Position numbers and translations under genes: made by a program. This document shows, piece by piece, positions 44,488-53,747 of a stretch of DNA of 64,000 nucleotides (the stretch's first letter is position 1; each line of letters starts with the position of its first letter). The notes beneath the pieces were generated by a model. It was not told the DNA's origin. It ran no database searches and saw nothing but the letters and a program-made list of their open reading frames with translations. Source of the stretch: Sphingobacterium paludis (GTDB taxonomy: Bacteria > Bacteroidota > Bacteroidia > Sphingobacteriales > Sphingobacteriaceae); NCBI RefSeq assembly GCF_004364125.1, contig NZ_SNZV01000005.1:310001-374000 (forward strand), in the 5' to 3' direction.

Positions 44488-47412
44488 ATGAAAAACAATA
44501 GACAGGGAAACAGTAAAATGGATGCTAACAATAAAGCAAATGAAAGAAACGGTGAGCCCGAACGGTTTTCCGTCGTGGGTCTTGGTGCCGGCATTGGATC
44601 GCTGAACGCATTGGAACAATTTTTCATGCACATGCCCAGCAACCCTACTATGGCTTTTGTTATTATTGCGCACAACCTAGACATGCCGCTCCCAGCTTAT
44701 CAAGAACGCCTTCAATCGTTTAGCCCGATGCCGGTCGAGCTGGCAGCAGATGGTCAGGAGTTGGAACCTGATACCATTTATCTCACACCCACCGATAAAG
44801 AAGTGGGCATGCACCAAAAAAGATTTCTCTTTTTTGAACCTAAGCATGATCAAGGCGCAAGAATGGTTGTCGATCAATTTTTTGAATGTTTAGCGGATGA
44901 CCAAGGCGCCATGGGGGTTGGCATTGTATTATCGGGTATTGGTGCCGACGGCGAAACGGGGGTACGGATGATCAAAGAGAAACTGGGGATGACCATGGCA
45001 CAACAACCCGAGACGGCCGAATTTCCTAGCATGCCTACCGCCGCTATACGCACCCAACTGATCGATTATATCCTTCCGCCGGAACAGATGCCCGCTAAAC
45101 TTATTCAATATCTTTTGCATCCCTCCATTCATTCCCTCCAAGAAGGCATAGAAGATAACCTGACTAATGACATCCATTTGCAAAAAATCTTAATGCTATT
45201 GCGGGCAAACACCGGACATGATTTTACCCTCTATAAAAAAAATACGATCTGCCGACGTATTGAACGACGGATCGCTTTTCATCAACTCCCTGGGTATGAA
45301 AGTTACATTCACTATCTGCGGGAGCACCCTGCCGAGTTAGATACGTTATTTAATGAACTGTTGATCAACGTGACCAAATTTTTCCGAGATCGACTCGGTT
45401 TCGAAACCTTAAAAAGACACCTTTACGAACTCTTGGATCGCAAGAGCCCGGACGAGCCCATCCGTATCTGGATCGCCGGTTGTTCTACGGGTGAAGAAGC
45501 TTATACGGTGGCCATTCTATTGACCGAGTACTTGGAAAATGCAGCTGTACAGCCTAGAACTAGACCGCAAATTTTCGCGACCGATCTAGATGCCCAGGCA
45601 ATAGAGCAAGCGCGCGACGGCTTCTACTTTTCCAACATTGCTTCCGAGCTTAATCCACAGCAACTCGATCGCTTTTTCATCGAAAGGAATAACGGCTACG
45701 TCGTAAAAAAAGATATTCGAGAGATGATTGTTTTTGCGCAGCACAATTTGGTCAAGGACGCACCGTTTACTCGTTTAGATTTACTGTGCTGCCGAAACGT
45801 GATGATTTACCTTACTGCCGAACTTCAGAAAAAAATAATCCCGATTTTTCATTATTCCCTCCATGGAAACGGTCTTTTGTATCTGGGACCGGCCGAGTCC
45901 ATTAATGGCTATCAGGATATCTTCGAGGTAGTCGATTCCAAATGGAAAATTTTCCGTCGCAACAGTGGCATCACTGCGGTAGGGCGCTTTTTAGATTTCC
46001 CATTCCATGTAGGCGCGCATGGCAAGCAGTCCAAGCCAGACTTAAGCGTGCCCCAGGCGGCTAAAAACCCCATAGCCGAACACTTCAACAAGATATTGTT
46101 GCAACGACATACCCCCGCCGCGTTTTTACTGAACGAGAAGGGGGAAATTCTATACGTGAACGGTAAAACAAATCGATACATCGAACTGCACCCCGGTGAA
46201 GCGATTATGAATATACACCGCATGATTCGCGAAGAACTGAAGTACGTATTGAGCAATGCTTTCCATCAGGCGCAGCGTCAAAAGGCCTCGGTAACTGTGC
46301 GTGATATTAAAATTAAAGACGACAATAAATCCGTGGCTGTCAGCTTTACCGTTACCTATGTCGACGAGTCGCCCCTACAAGGCATGATCATGGTTACTTT
46401 TCAGGAAAAAGATCTTCCAAAGCGCAATAGTAAGCCCAAACAGAACGGCACGGTGTCGACGGCGGCGGTGGAAGAATTGGAAAAAGAGCTCAGCTACACG
46501 AAGCAGCAGCTCCATACCACCATCGAACAGATGGAAACTTCACTCGAAGAGCTGAAATCAACCAACGAAGAGCTGCAGAGCACAAATGAAGAACTTCAAA
46601 GCACCAATGAAGAGGCCCTGACAACAAAAGAAGAAATGCAATCGCTCAACGAAGAGCTGATGACCATCAACCATCAGTACCAAACAAAAGCCGAAGAGCT
46701 TACGCAGCTGAACAACGATATGAAAAACCTCTTGGACAATATCGAAATCGGCACCATCTTCCTGGATAATAAACTTAGCATACTGCGCTTCACGCCACAG
46801 ATCACGCGATTGTTCAATGTTATTCCTACGGATGTAGGGCGGTCCATCACCCATATTGTTTCTAACTTTGACTATCCGGCTATTGAAAATACTATCAATG
46901 AAGTCATTGATACACTCGTGGGTAAGGAACTGGAAGTAAAAACGAAAAAGAATGAGTGGTACAATCTGCGCATCATGCCCTACCGCACCACGGATAATTT
47001 TATCAGCGGCGCGGTTTTAACGTTTACCAAAACGACGCCAGTCAAAGCCCTACGCACGCAGTTATCGGGATTGTTGCATTATCTCAAGGCGTCCATCCAA
47101 ACGCTGCCCGATGGCATTGCTATTTTGGATGCAGACTATAAATTAATTGTCAACAATGATCCATTTTTAAAATTATTTAACTTAAGTATTTTCGAATTAA
47201 ATGAACATTCTTTCCTGGATCTTGTTCGTAATAAATGGCAGATGACGGAACTCGCTGATGGACTGCTGGCAACAGACCTATACGTACAGATGCATATTCA
47301 GCATCATATCAATGGCATTGGCTGGCTCGATCTTATAGCAACCATCGAAAAAATACCGGATGATACCAACAAAATAGAAGCCGTCAAACTGACTATAGAA
47401 AAACATAATTAA
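44488..47412 (+). CDS. CheB-CheR-PAS fusion with degenerate CheB site
   Basis: 974 residues from ATG 44488 (a start at 44518 is also possible). CheB-like domain (about 27-215): VVGLGAGIGSL stands where CheB has GASAGG, so the catalytic Ser is Gly35. The His (VIIAHNLDM) and Asp (LSGIGADGETG) are kept. CheR methyltransferase domain (about 235-490) with INVTKFFRD and the SAM motif GCSTGEEAYT. Then a PAS-like region, a long coiled coil (about 665-745) built from repeats of STNEELQ, and one or two PAS domains (750-970). No kinase domain follows; the next gene supplies one. This architecture is typical of CheBR-type sensors outside flagellar chemotaxis. Confidence 0.92.
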   Translation: MKNNRQGNSKMDANNKANERNGEPERFSVVGLGAGIGSLNALEQFFMHMPSNPTMAFVIIAHNLDMPLPAYQERLQSFSPMPVELAADGQELEPDTIYLTPTDKEVGMHQKRFLFFEPKHDQGARMVVDQFFECLADDQGAMGVGIVLSGIGADGETGVRMIKEKLGMTMAQQPETAEFPSMPTAAIRTQLIDYILPPEQMPAKLIQYLLHPSIHSLQEGIEDNLTNDIHLQKILMLLRANTGHDFTLYKKNTICRRIERRIAFHQLPGYESYIHYLREHPAELDTLFNELLINVTKFFRDRLGFETLKRHLYELLDRKSPDEPIRIWIAGCSTGEEAYTVAILLTEYLENAAVQPRTRPQIFATDLDAQAIEQARDGFYFSNIASELNPQQLDRFFIERNNGYVVKKDIREMIVFAQHNLVKDAPFTRLDLLCCRNVMIYLTAELQKKIIPIFHYSLHGNGLLYLGPAESINGYQDIFEVVDSKWKIFRRNSGITAVGRFLDFPFHVGAHGKQSKPDLSVPQAAKNPIAEHFNKILLQRHTPAAFLLNEKGEILYVNGKTNRYIELHPGEAIMNIHRMIREELKYVLSNAFHQAQRQKASVTVRDIKIKDDNKSVAVSFTVTYVDESPLQGMIMVTFQEKDLPKRNSKPKQNGTVSTAAVEELEKELSYTKQQLHTTIEQMETSLEELKSTNEELQSTNEELQSTNEEALTTKEEMQSLNEELMTINHQYQTKAEELTQLNNDMKNLLDNIEIGTIFLDNKLSILRFTPQITRLFNVIPTDVGRSITHIVSNFDYPAIENTINEVIDTLVGKELEVKTKKNEWYNLRIMPYRTTDNFISGAVLTFTKTTPVKALRTQLSGLLHYLKASIQTLPDGIAILDADYKLIVNNDPFLKLFNLSIFELNEHSFLDLVRNKWQMTELADGLLATDLYVQMHIQHHINGIGWLDLIATIEKIPDDTNKIEAVKLTIEKHN

Positions 47413-47419
47413 CATCCTC

Positions 47420-49048
47420 ATGGAAATAAACCAGCAACAAAACCGTTTCGACATCCTTCGCCATAGAGCGGAAACTGTGTTGGGTGAATCCTTGACGGCC
47501 AAACCGCTGGCTGTAGAGGACAAACTGACCAAACTTATTCGAGAGCTTGAACTTTATCAAATAGAGTTGCACATGCAAAGTGATGAGATCAGCGCTTCGC
47601 AAACTGCACTCGAGAATGAACAAGCAAAGTTTGCGGGCTTCTATCACGCGGCACCGGTTGGATATGTCATCCTCGATCATCAGGGAACCATACAGGAGGT
47701 TAACACCAAAGGAATTACCCTGCTATCGAAAACCACGAAGGTGTTGCAAGGTCACACCTTTGCGCTTTGTATACACCCCGATTCGCGGGAAGCCTATCTA
47801 AAATTTCTGGACGCCTGTAAGCATAAGCCAGAAGGTGCCCATACCGAAGTGATGCTCCACATGCGAAACAAAGAGTTATGCGTGGTGATGTTACATGGAA
47901 GCTGGTCCGTACATCCGGTTACGCGTCGAGATACCTATTATATCACCATAGGCGATATTACCTCGACAAAATTGGAAGAGCAACGCCAGACCGAAATGGC
48001 GGAACGGCTGGCGCTGTCACTAGAAGCCTCTGGATCCGGCATTTGGAAAACATCCGCTTGTCATCAATTTATCTATTTGGATGAGCATGCGAAGCGATTG
48101 TTAGGGATCGATAGTTTGCAAGATCATTTTCGCATCCATGAGTTGTCCGCAGTATTTGTTGCGGAAGATAGCGCAAAGTTTCAACAGTATGCCACATCTC
48201 CCGATCCGGATATGGAAATCGACATGGAGCTACAACGCTTGCCTGTGCGTCGCAAATCAAAATACATCGCGCTTAAGGGGCGTAGCATTAAAGAGCTTAA
48301 CGGCAATAGCTATCTGACCGGTATCTTGATGGACATTACGGAACGCAAGAAAAGTCTGGCTATCGAAGAAGAACGTCGGAAAGTGCAACAGTTGCTCTTA
48401 CAAAAGGCAGCCGTCGAAGCACAGGAGCGCGAGCGCGAAAAGATAAGCGCCATCCTGCATGATAGCGTGTGCCAAATTCTTTACGCTATACGATATAGCC
48501 TCAATGTGCTCAAGCAAGATGGGCCCCTACCGAAAGAGCTTGCCGAAATGTACGAACTGCTTGAGCAGGCTATCTCCGAACTACGTACGCTCTCCGCCAA
48601 TATTTCGCCAACCATTTTGAAAGATTTTGGGCTTGTTGCAGGTATGCAAGATACCGTCCGTCGTCTAAAAAATATTGGATTTCACATTCACGCAGACATC
48701 GATCTTGCAGCAGACCGCTTACCGAAAGACATACAGATCTATATTTTTCGCATAGTACAGGAACTTATTAACAACAGTATAAAACACTCGGGAACGAATG
48801 CTGCTACCGTTAGCATACAAAAACAGGACAACTACGTAAGCGTTCAGGTGCAAGACGAAGGAAAAGGTTTTGGCGACGATTTGGAGGAAGCCATCAAACA
48901 GGGCTCCGGTATACGGGGAATTTCAAACCGAGTGGCTCTGTTGAATGGAAGCTTTGAAATTTTAACCGACGCCGGTACACAATTCAAGGTCGTTCTGCCA
49001 CTAAACCCCCAAGAAACATTTTTGTATGAACAAGAGGCAAGTGTATAA
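47420..49048 (+). CDS. PAS sensor histidine kinase, NarL-partner type (HisKA_3)
   Basis: 542 residues, no transmembrane helix. N-terminal helical region (1-70) and PAS (about 75-180), then a second PAS-like domain (about 190-310). A dimerisation helix precedes AILHDSVCQILYAIRYSLNV with the phosphoacceptor His near residue 350. HATPase with FRIVQELINNSIKHS and GSGIRGISNRVALLNG. It is 7 bp after the CheB-CheR-PAS gene and overlaps the following CheB gene by 23 bp, so the three form one operon. A LuxR-type response regulator would be expected as partner but is absent here. Confidence 0.92.
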   Translation: MEINQQQNRFDILRHRAETVLGESLTAKPLAVEDKLTKLIRELELYQIELHMQSDEISASQTALENEQAKFAGFYHAAPVGYVILDHQGTIQEVNTKGITLLSKTTKVLQGHTFALCIHPDSREAYLKFLDACKHKPEGAHTEVMLHMRNKELCVVMLHGSWSVHPVTRRDTYYITIGDITSTKLEEQRQTEMAERLALSLEASGSGIWKTSACHQFIYLDEHAKRLLGIDSLQDHFRIHELSAVFVAEDSAKFQQYATSPDPDMEIDMELQRLPVRRKSKYIALKGRSIKELNGNSYLTGILMDITERKKSLAIEEERRKVQQLLLQKAAVEAQEREREKISAILHDSVCQILYAIRYSLNVLKQDGPLPKELAEMYELLEQAISELRTLSANISPTILKDFGLVAGMQDTVRRLKNIGFHIHADIDLAADRLPKDIQIYIFRIVQELINNSIKHSGTNAATVSIQKQDNYVSVQVQDEGKGFGDDLEEAIKQGSGIRGISNRVALLNGSFEILTDAGTQFKVVLPLNPQETFLYEQEASV

Positions 49049-50015
49049 CATTGTCGTGATTGGCGCCTCCGCTGGCGGCCTTCCCGTCTTAACAGATGTT
49101 TTGGCTACACTAGGCACGAAAAACAAAGTGAGTGTATTTATTGTGATCCACCTCAGCGAAAGCGTGAATCCACAATACATCTTGCAACGTCTACAGGAAC
49201 GGTCTACCCTACCTGTCGTCATCGCGGAAGAAGGCATGCCTATCGAGCATGATAAGGTTTACCTGGCTCCTGCAGATCAGCACATGATGCTGGAAAGAGA
49301 TCGCGTGTTGGTTAGACGTGGAGCCTTGGAAAACCACTGGCGACCATCTATTGATGTGTTATTTCGAACCGCCGCCGCCGCATATGACTCCTGTGTTACC
49401 GGTATTATCTTGAGCGGTTTGTTAGACGATGGCACATCGGGGATGATAGCCATTAAAAGTGCCGGCGGACGATGCCTCGTACAAGAACCGGACGAAGCTG
49501 CCTATGCCGATATGCCGCGCAATGTGCTCAGCAACATCGACGTAGACTATCGCGTGTCGGCGCATGAAATCACCTATGTACTTGCGGACATCTATTCCCG
49601 CGGAGAATGCTCCCCGCAAGAAGTCCCAAAAGATCTGCAACAGGAAGCGGCTATCACGCTACGCATGTCCAGCAACATGGAATCAACCACTGCACTCGGT
49701 GCCCCAACGTTAATGACCTGTCCGGACTGTGGCGGCGTGTTAACAAAAATCGAAGAACATGGGCACGCGAGGTATCGCTGCTACACCGGCCATGTCTTTT
49801 CGGAGGCACAGCTGAACGATCAATACCTCAAACGTACGGAAGAGACGTTGTGGGTAGCACTACGCATGATGGAAGAACGCCGCAACTTCATCATGAGCAT
49901 GGACGAACGGCCTCAATTCAGTCCGGATACAAACGGACGGCGTGCACAACGGGTCAACGAACTAAAGGAGCACATTACCCAACTTAAAAGCCTGCTTACC
50001 GCACTGGATAACTAA
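49026..50015 (+). CDS. Stand-alone CheB-type methylesterase with C-terminal Cys motif
   Basis: 329 residues. CheB catalytic domain without a receiver domain: VVIGASAGGLPVL with Ser15, VIHLSE with the His, and LSGLLDDGTSG with the Asp, so the triad is intact. An extra C-terminal region (about 235-265) has CPDCGGVL followed by ARYRCYTGHVFS, a small zinc-ribbon-like motif, then a helical tail. This form recurs beside CheBR-PAS proteins in Bacteroidota and myxobacteria. It may supply the esterase activity that the upstream fusion has lost. No methyl-accepting protein is encoded here, so its substrate is unclear. Confidence 0.92.
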   Translation: MNKRQVYNIVVIGASAGGLPVLTDVLATLGTKNKVSVFIVIHLSESVNPQYILQRLQERSTLPVVIAEEGMPIEHDKVYLAPADQHMMLERDRVLVRRGALENHWRPSIDVLFRTAAAAYDSCVTGIILSGLLDDGTSGMIAIKSAGGRCLVQEPDEAAYADMPRNVLSNIDVDYRVSAHEITYVLADIYSRGECSPQEVPKDLQQEAAITLRMSSNMESTTALGAPTLMTCPDCGGVLTKIEEHGHARYRCYTGHVFSEAQLNDQYLKRTEETLWVALRMMEERRNFIMSMDERPQFSPDTNGRRAQRVNELKEHITQLKSLLTALDN

Positions 50016-50134
50016 ATCCTGCGGTGTATTGTCCGTAGAGGTCTATAGGTGAATAAACAGCTGTTTTTCTTCAGAGGTTTTGCGCTATAGTCAATAAGTA
50101 AAAACGAGCAAGCCCTATAATGAATATAGCCATG

Positions 50135-50169
50135 AAAAAAAGCCGCATCCCCAATACGGATAACGGCTT
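50135..50169 (-). terminator. Terminator of the mannan-utilisation operon
   Basis: Minus-strand stem GCCG-ATCC / GGAT-CGGC with a small bulge, followed by seven T. About 90 bp past the last GH76 gene. Confidence 0.75.
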
Positions 50170-50254
50170 CTCAACTTTTTGCGCCCACTTGGGCAGATAC
50201 CGGGAACCAAAAGATTAAGAGTCTTCGGTCGGCCCCGACGAATGCGGTTTCTCC

Positions 50255-51439
50255 TTAGCTTTTCTTTATCCCTGCTAAACGCGCATACATCTCAGCGATG
50301 GCAAACTGGTCCAGCAGCCATTTCTTGTCAGCGCCGCGATCTTTGCCTGACCAATCTTTTCCAAACAATCCGTTTGCATCCCGCATGCTGATCCATGCTT
50401 CGTCCAGGTTTTTTTGAAACGCCCGTACATATTGTACATCGTTATCCTGCTGGTATAGCTCCAAATAGCCGCGCAGCATGATCGCGATAAACCAATTGTC
50501 ACTTTTCTTCAAGACGGGATATCCCTTTGCGCCGTCGGGCGAAAAGAAGTAGCCTAGACCGGCTTTTGCCGAGGCCTGTGCATCCTGCAAATATTGTTTG
50601 TCCTTGGTTAACTTATACAGCAACGCACCAGCTTGGATCATCTGCCCCGTATTGTACGGATATTTTGCCTTTTGCACCTTCCCTGCCAAGCTGATATTGT
50701 CCCAATACAAGTTGTCGCTCGGATCCTGCAAATTCTTTTTTGTCCAGGTATACAGGCTGATGGCATCCCGGAGGTAGGCCTTGGATTTGGTCGCCTCATA
50801 CAGCTTCAGCAAATATACCACCGCAGGGGCATTGGAGCAGGTGTTTTTGGACTCTTTCTTTTGCTCGCACCAATAAATACCGCCCCCGAGCTTATCATCC
50901 ATCCCACTTTGCACAAAAGTCCATATCTCTTGCGCTTTGTTCAGGTAAGCCTTTTCTTTCGTGTGTAGGTAGAGGTCTGCAAAATCGATCCCTAGCCAGA
51001 TGTTGTCATCGTAAAAACGATCCGAAAGTGGTGCACTGTTCACATAGGAGGCATAACCTACCGGGCTTCGTTTATCGTAATAGTTTTCCAGACCAGGAAG
51101 CACCGCTTGGTCAATATGCTGCTTAACGGCGGCGTTATCTTGGGTTTCCAGCAACGCCACATAAGCCGATAGGCTGCCCGAAAAAGGCCACAGGTAGGAA
51201 TAGGCATTGGCCTTCGGCTGGTTGTTGTTATCCGCTAGGTATGTGGCGCTGTGCTGCTCATCAAAGGGGTACGTTTCCCGGAAAAGGTGCTTACCATCTG
51301 CTACGGCATACTGTTCCTCGATATGGGAAAGGCTTTCGCTTGCACGCGCATAGTTCACATTTTCGGGTTGCTTTTGCCCTTGCAGGCAGGAGGCCCACAA
51401 GAGCGCCAGCGCGGCTCCTACTATTTTTTTCATCATCAT
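50255..51439 (-). CDS. Glycoside hydrolase family 76 (alpha-1,6-mannanase-like) lipoprotein
   Basis: 394 residues. Signal with lipobox LLWASCLQ. GH76 (alpha/alpha)6-barrel features: FYDDNIWLGIDFADLY with the catalytic Asp-Asp pair (about residues 145-146), GGGIYWCEQKKESKNTCSNAP and YPYNTGQMIQAGALL. The family hydrolyses alpha-1,6-mannan, the backbone of fungal cell-wall mannan. It is the last gene of the operon with a second GH76 two bases upstream. Two Cys around residue 200 may form a disulfide. The lipobox suggests membrane attachment, on the surface or in the periplasm. Confidence 0.9.
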   Translation of the reverse strand: MMMKKIVGAALALLWASCLQGQKQPENVNYARASESLSHIEEQYAVADGKHLFRETYPFDEQHSATYLADNNNQPKANAYSYLWPFSGSLSAYVALLETQDNAAVKQHIDQAVLPGLENYYDKRSPVGYASYVNSAPLSDRFYDDNIWLGIDFADLYLHTKEKAYLNKAQEIWTFVQSGMDDKLGGGIYWCEQKKESKNTCSNAPAVVYLLKLYEATKSKAYLRDAISLYTWTKKNLQDPSDNLYWDNISLAGKVQKAKYPYNTGQMIQAGALLYKLTKDKQYLQDAQASAKAGLGYFFSPDGAKGYPVLKKSDNWFIAIMLRGYLELYQQDNDVQYVRAFQKNLDEAWISMRDANGLFGKDWSGKDRGADKKWLLDQFAIAEMYARLAGIKKS

Positions 51440-51441
51440 TA

Positions 51442-52572
51442 TTATTTACTGTTTTTTTCAAAATATGCAATACTCTCGAACAACATGGCTGCACTGGTTT
51501 GTCCCGTCAGCTGGGCATCGCCACTTGGCCGTTGCGCCCAAGAAGAGCCAAAAAGCAGGAAGTTTTCGTCCGCGCCTTGCTGCCAAGCCACCCGACCGTT
51601 GTTGCGGAGGAAATTCTCAAACTTCAGGCGGAAGGCCTGCTCTACGCCATCGCGCTGCAATAGCTGCACAAAATAGCGCATAAATATCCCTTTAAACAAG
51701 GCTCCATCGCCACTGCCTTCATCGCGCAATACATTACTGCTGGCATCAATACATTTAGAAACCGTGTAGTTGGCCGTCTTTTGTGCATCGTTCATATAAA
51801 GCGGATCTTTCGTCACATCGTAAAGCTCTACCGCAGTTCCCAAGAACGTACCTTGGTTATAGGTCAGGGCCACCGTACTGATGACATCTGTCTGCCCATT
51901 GATATTATCGAACACCGCACCGGTAGCCCGATCAAAAAGCACATCCTTTTGCCATTCATAAATTAGCTTCGCCCAATCTAAATACGCCTGTTCTCCCGTC
52001 AGCTTATACAGGCGCACCGCCAATATGCTGGCCGGACCATTGGAACAGGCGTTTTTCGAATACAACATATCTTTACGCCAAGCCAAGCCTCCGCCCGCAT
52101 ATTCCGTGTTCCAAGCTTTTAGGATGTCGGCCCATAGCACCAGGGTTGCATCCAGGTACTTCTGCTCCTTTGTAATTTCGTACAGCCGCAGAAAGGTCAA
52201 GGCGTTCCACTCCATATCATCGTAAAACACATTGTAGTAGTTACCCCCATTTTTTACCCGCACTCCGTCGAACCAGGTTCCAAAATAAGCACTATATTTT
52301 GGATCGTTGGTTCGCAAAAACGCATCGATCACCGCATCCATGGCATGCGCATTGGGCCAATACTGAAAACCGAGATCCGAACGGTCGCTTCCGTAATTAA
52401 AGTAACCCTCCGCATTCCAAAATTGGCGGATCAAGGTATCGGTAGTTCTGTTAGCCATCTCCTCCCAAGAAACGGGCAACTCGTCGTTAAATTGGTATTC
52501 GTCGTTAATCTTGCCGCAGCTCGCCAAAGCGAGCAGGGCAAAAAATGCGAATCCTATCGCTCTTAATTTCAT
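51442..52572 (-). CDS. Second GH76 alpha-1,6-mannanase-like lipoprotein
   Basis: 376 residues; lipobox LLALASCGKIND (Cys19). GH76 features: NVFYDDMEWNALTFLRLYEI with the Asp-Asp pair (about 118-119), GGGLAWRKDMLYSKNACSNGP and LTYNQGTFLGTAVELYD. Related to the neighbouring GH76 but clearly diverged, which suggests a division of labour such as surface versus periplasmic cleavage. It lies between the SusE-like gene and the other GH76 on the minus strand with very short gaps. Confidence 0.92.
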   Translation of the reverse strand: MKLRAIGFAFFALLALASCGKINDEYQFNDELPVSWEEMANRTTDTLIRQFWNAEGYFNYGSDRSDLGFQYWPNAHAMDAVIDAFLRTNDPKYSAYFGTWFDGVRVKNGGNYYNVFYDDMEWNALTFLRLYEITKEQKYLDATLVLWADILKAWNTEYAGGGLAWRKDMLYSKNACSNGPASILAVRLYKLTGEQAYLDWAKLIYEWQKDVLFDRATGAVFDNINGQTDVISTVALTYNQGTFLGTAVELYDVTKDPLYMNDAQKTANYTVSKCIDASSNVLRDEGSGDGALFKGIFMRYFVQLLQRDGVEQAFRLKFENFLRNNGRVAWQQGADENFLLFGSSWAQRPSGDAQLTGQTSAAMLFESIAYFEKNSK

Positions 52573-52583
52573 CCGTTCCGGTT

Positions 52584-53729
52584 TTAGTTCACTTTAATAC
52601 TATGTGTATACTCCTTATCGCCCTGCAGCACCACAGTAATGGTGGTTGACTTGCCATCTACAGCGCCATCAAACTTCCATTTGTCGTCCCATTGCGTTAC
52701 TGTATTCAGTAATTTCAGGTGGTAGTAGGATGGATCACTGGCTGCTGTCGGGCGGCTATCTGTTGAATTTTTCGCCCCAAATTGCTGTATGACGTTGTTT
52801 CCATTGCTGACTGTCGTAAGTTGGAATTTATAGCGTTCGTCCCGGCCCCAGCTTTCCTGGCGGAATGTTACCACGCCGGTACCGCTCCAGACGCCTTTTC
52901 CTTGGTAAGGCAAGTTGAACAAGATTTTATTTTCCGGCGAGAACCAAAGACCGATGGAACGGATTTCGGTGAAGCTTACCGTAGCCACATTGAAGTCGAG
53001 CACGACGCGGTACACGCCCGTTTGGCTCACCTGCATATTGGTTTCTTCGGCCGCCTCTCTAAGCTTCACCTGGTCATCCGTATAGAACTTACGGGCATTA
53101 GCATCCTTGCGATCCAAAAATACATAGCTTTTACCGGCCTCTAAGCGCGTGTAGATTTCAAATTCGCCCGGCGCCGTTTGTTTGAACGGCAAAGCTGTTG
53201 CCACCGCTGTACCGCCCTCCGACCCTTCACCCGAAACATACAGCGCATCAGGAATATCGGCAAAGCCCTCCAGGCTGCTGATGTTGAGCTTCCTCACCAC
53301 AGACGACTGCACACGTTTTATGCCACGGGAGGCAATGACCGTCCATTGTACCTCACCACTCTCGCCCGGATTTACGCCGGAGGAAACCGCTACGGCATTC
53401 AGTACCTTGTGCGTTACATAGGCATTGTTTCCAAAGCCATTATTGTTGGACATCAGCTTGTAAAGTGGCTTCGAAAAATCGCCACCTACCTTGTCAAAGA
53501 CCACCTCATAGAGCGCGGCTCCGCCATCTTCGCTCAGCGCAGCCTCCCACTCAAAGAACAAGGAAGCGGTACTCGAACTCACCAGTTTCACGGCCTTGTT
53601 GTCCAAAGGTTCAAACAGGGCCGTTACGGGCGTAACCTCCACGTCCGTATAGTTCATATCATCCGTTTTGCACGCTTCAAAGCAGGCGAGCAAGGCTGAA
53701 AGCCAAATAAAAATTGAAATTCTTTTCAT
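52584..53729 (-). CDS. SusE-like surface glycan-binding lipoprotein
   Basis: 381 residues; lipobox CFEACKTDD (Cys20). N-terminal SusE-type Ig domain (about 30-150) with FEPLDNKAVKLVSSSTASLF and LFFEWEAA. The C-terminal SusF/SusE-like modules contain IRSIGLWFSPENKI, where aromatic residues would stack on sugar. In Sus-type systems this protein holds polysaccharide at the cell surface. It sits directly after susD and before the GH76 pair, as expected for a mannan locus. Confidence 0.85.
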   Translation of the reverse strand: MKRISIFIWLSALLACFEACKTDDMNYTDVEVTPVTALFEPLDNKAVKLVSSSTASLFFEWEAALSEDGGAALYEVVFDKVGGDFSKPLYKLMSNNNGFGNNAYVTHKVLNAVAVSSGVNPGESGEVQWTVIASRGIKRVQSSVVRKLNISSLEGFADIPDALYVSGEGSEGGTAVATALPFKQTAPGEFEIYTRLEAGKSYVFLDRKDANARKFYTDDQVKLREAAEETNMQVSQTGVYRVVLDFNVATVSFTEIRSIGLWFSPENKILFNLPYQGKGVWSGTGVVTFRQESWGRDERYKFQLTTVSNGNNVIQQFGAKNSTDSRPTAASDPSYYHLKLLNTVTQWDDKWKFDGAVDGKSTTITVVLQGDKEYTHSIKVN

Positions 53730-53747
53730 GATTGCTTAGATTATAAT

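Noticed and set aside
46540..46680. Short tandem repeat of the codons for STNEELQ
   Set aside because: It is the coiled-coil linker normal for CheBR-PAS proteins, not a mobile or CRISPR-like repeat.
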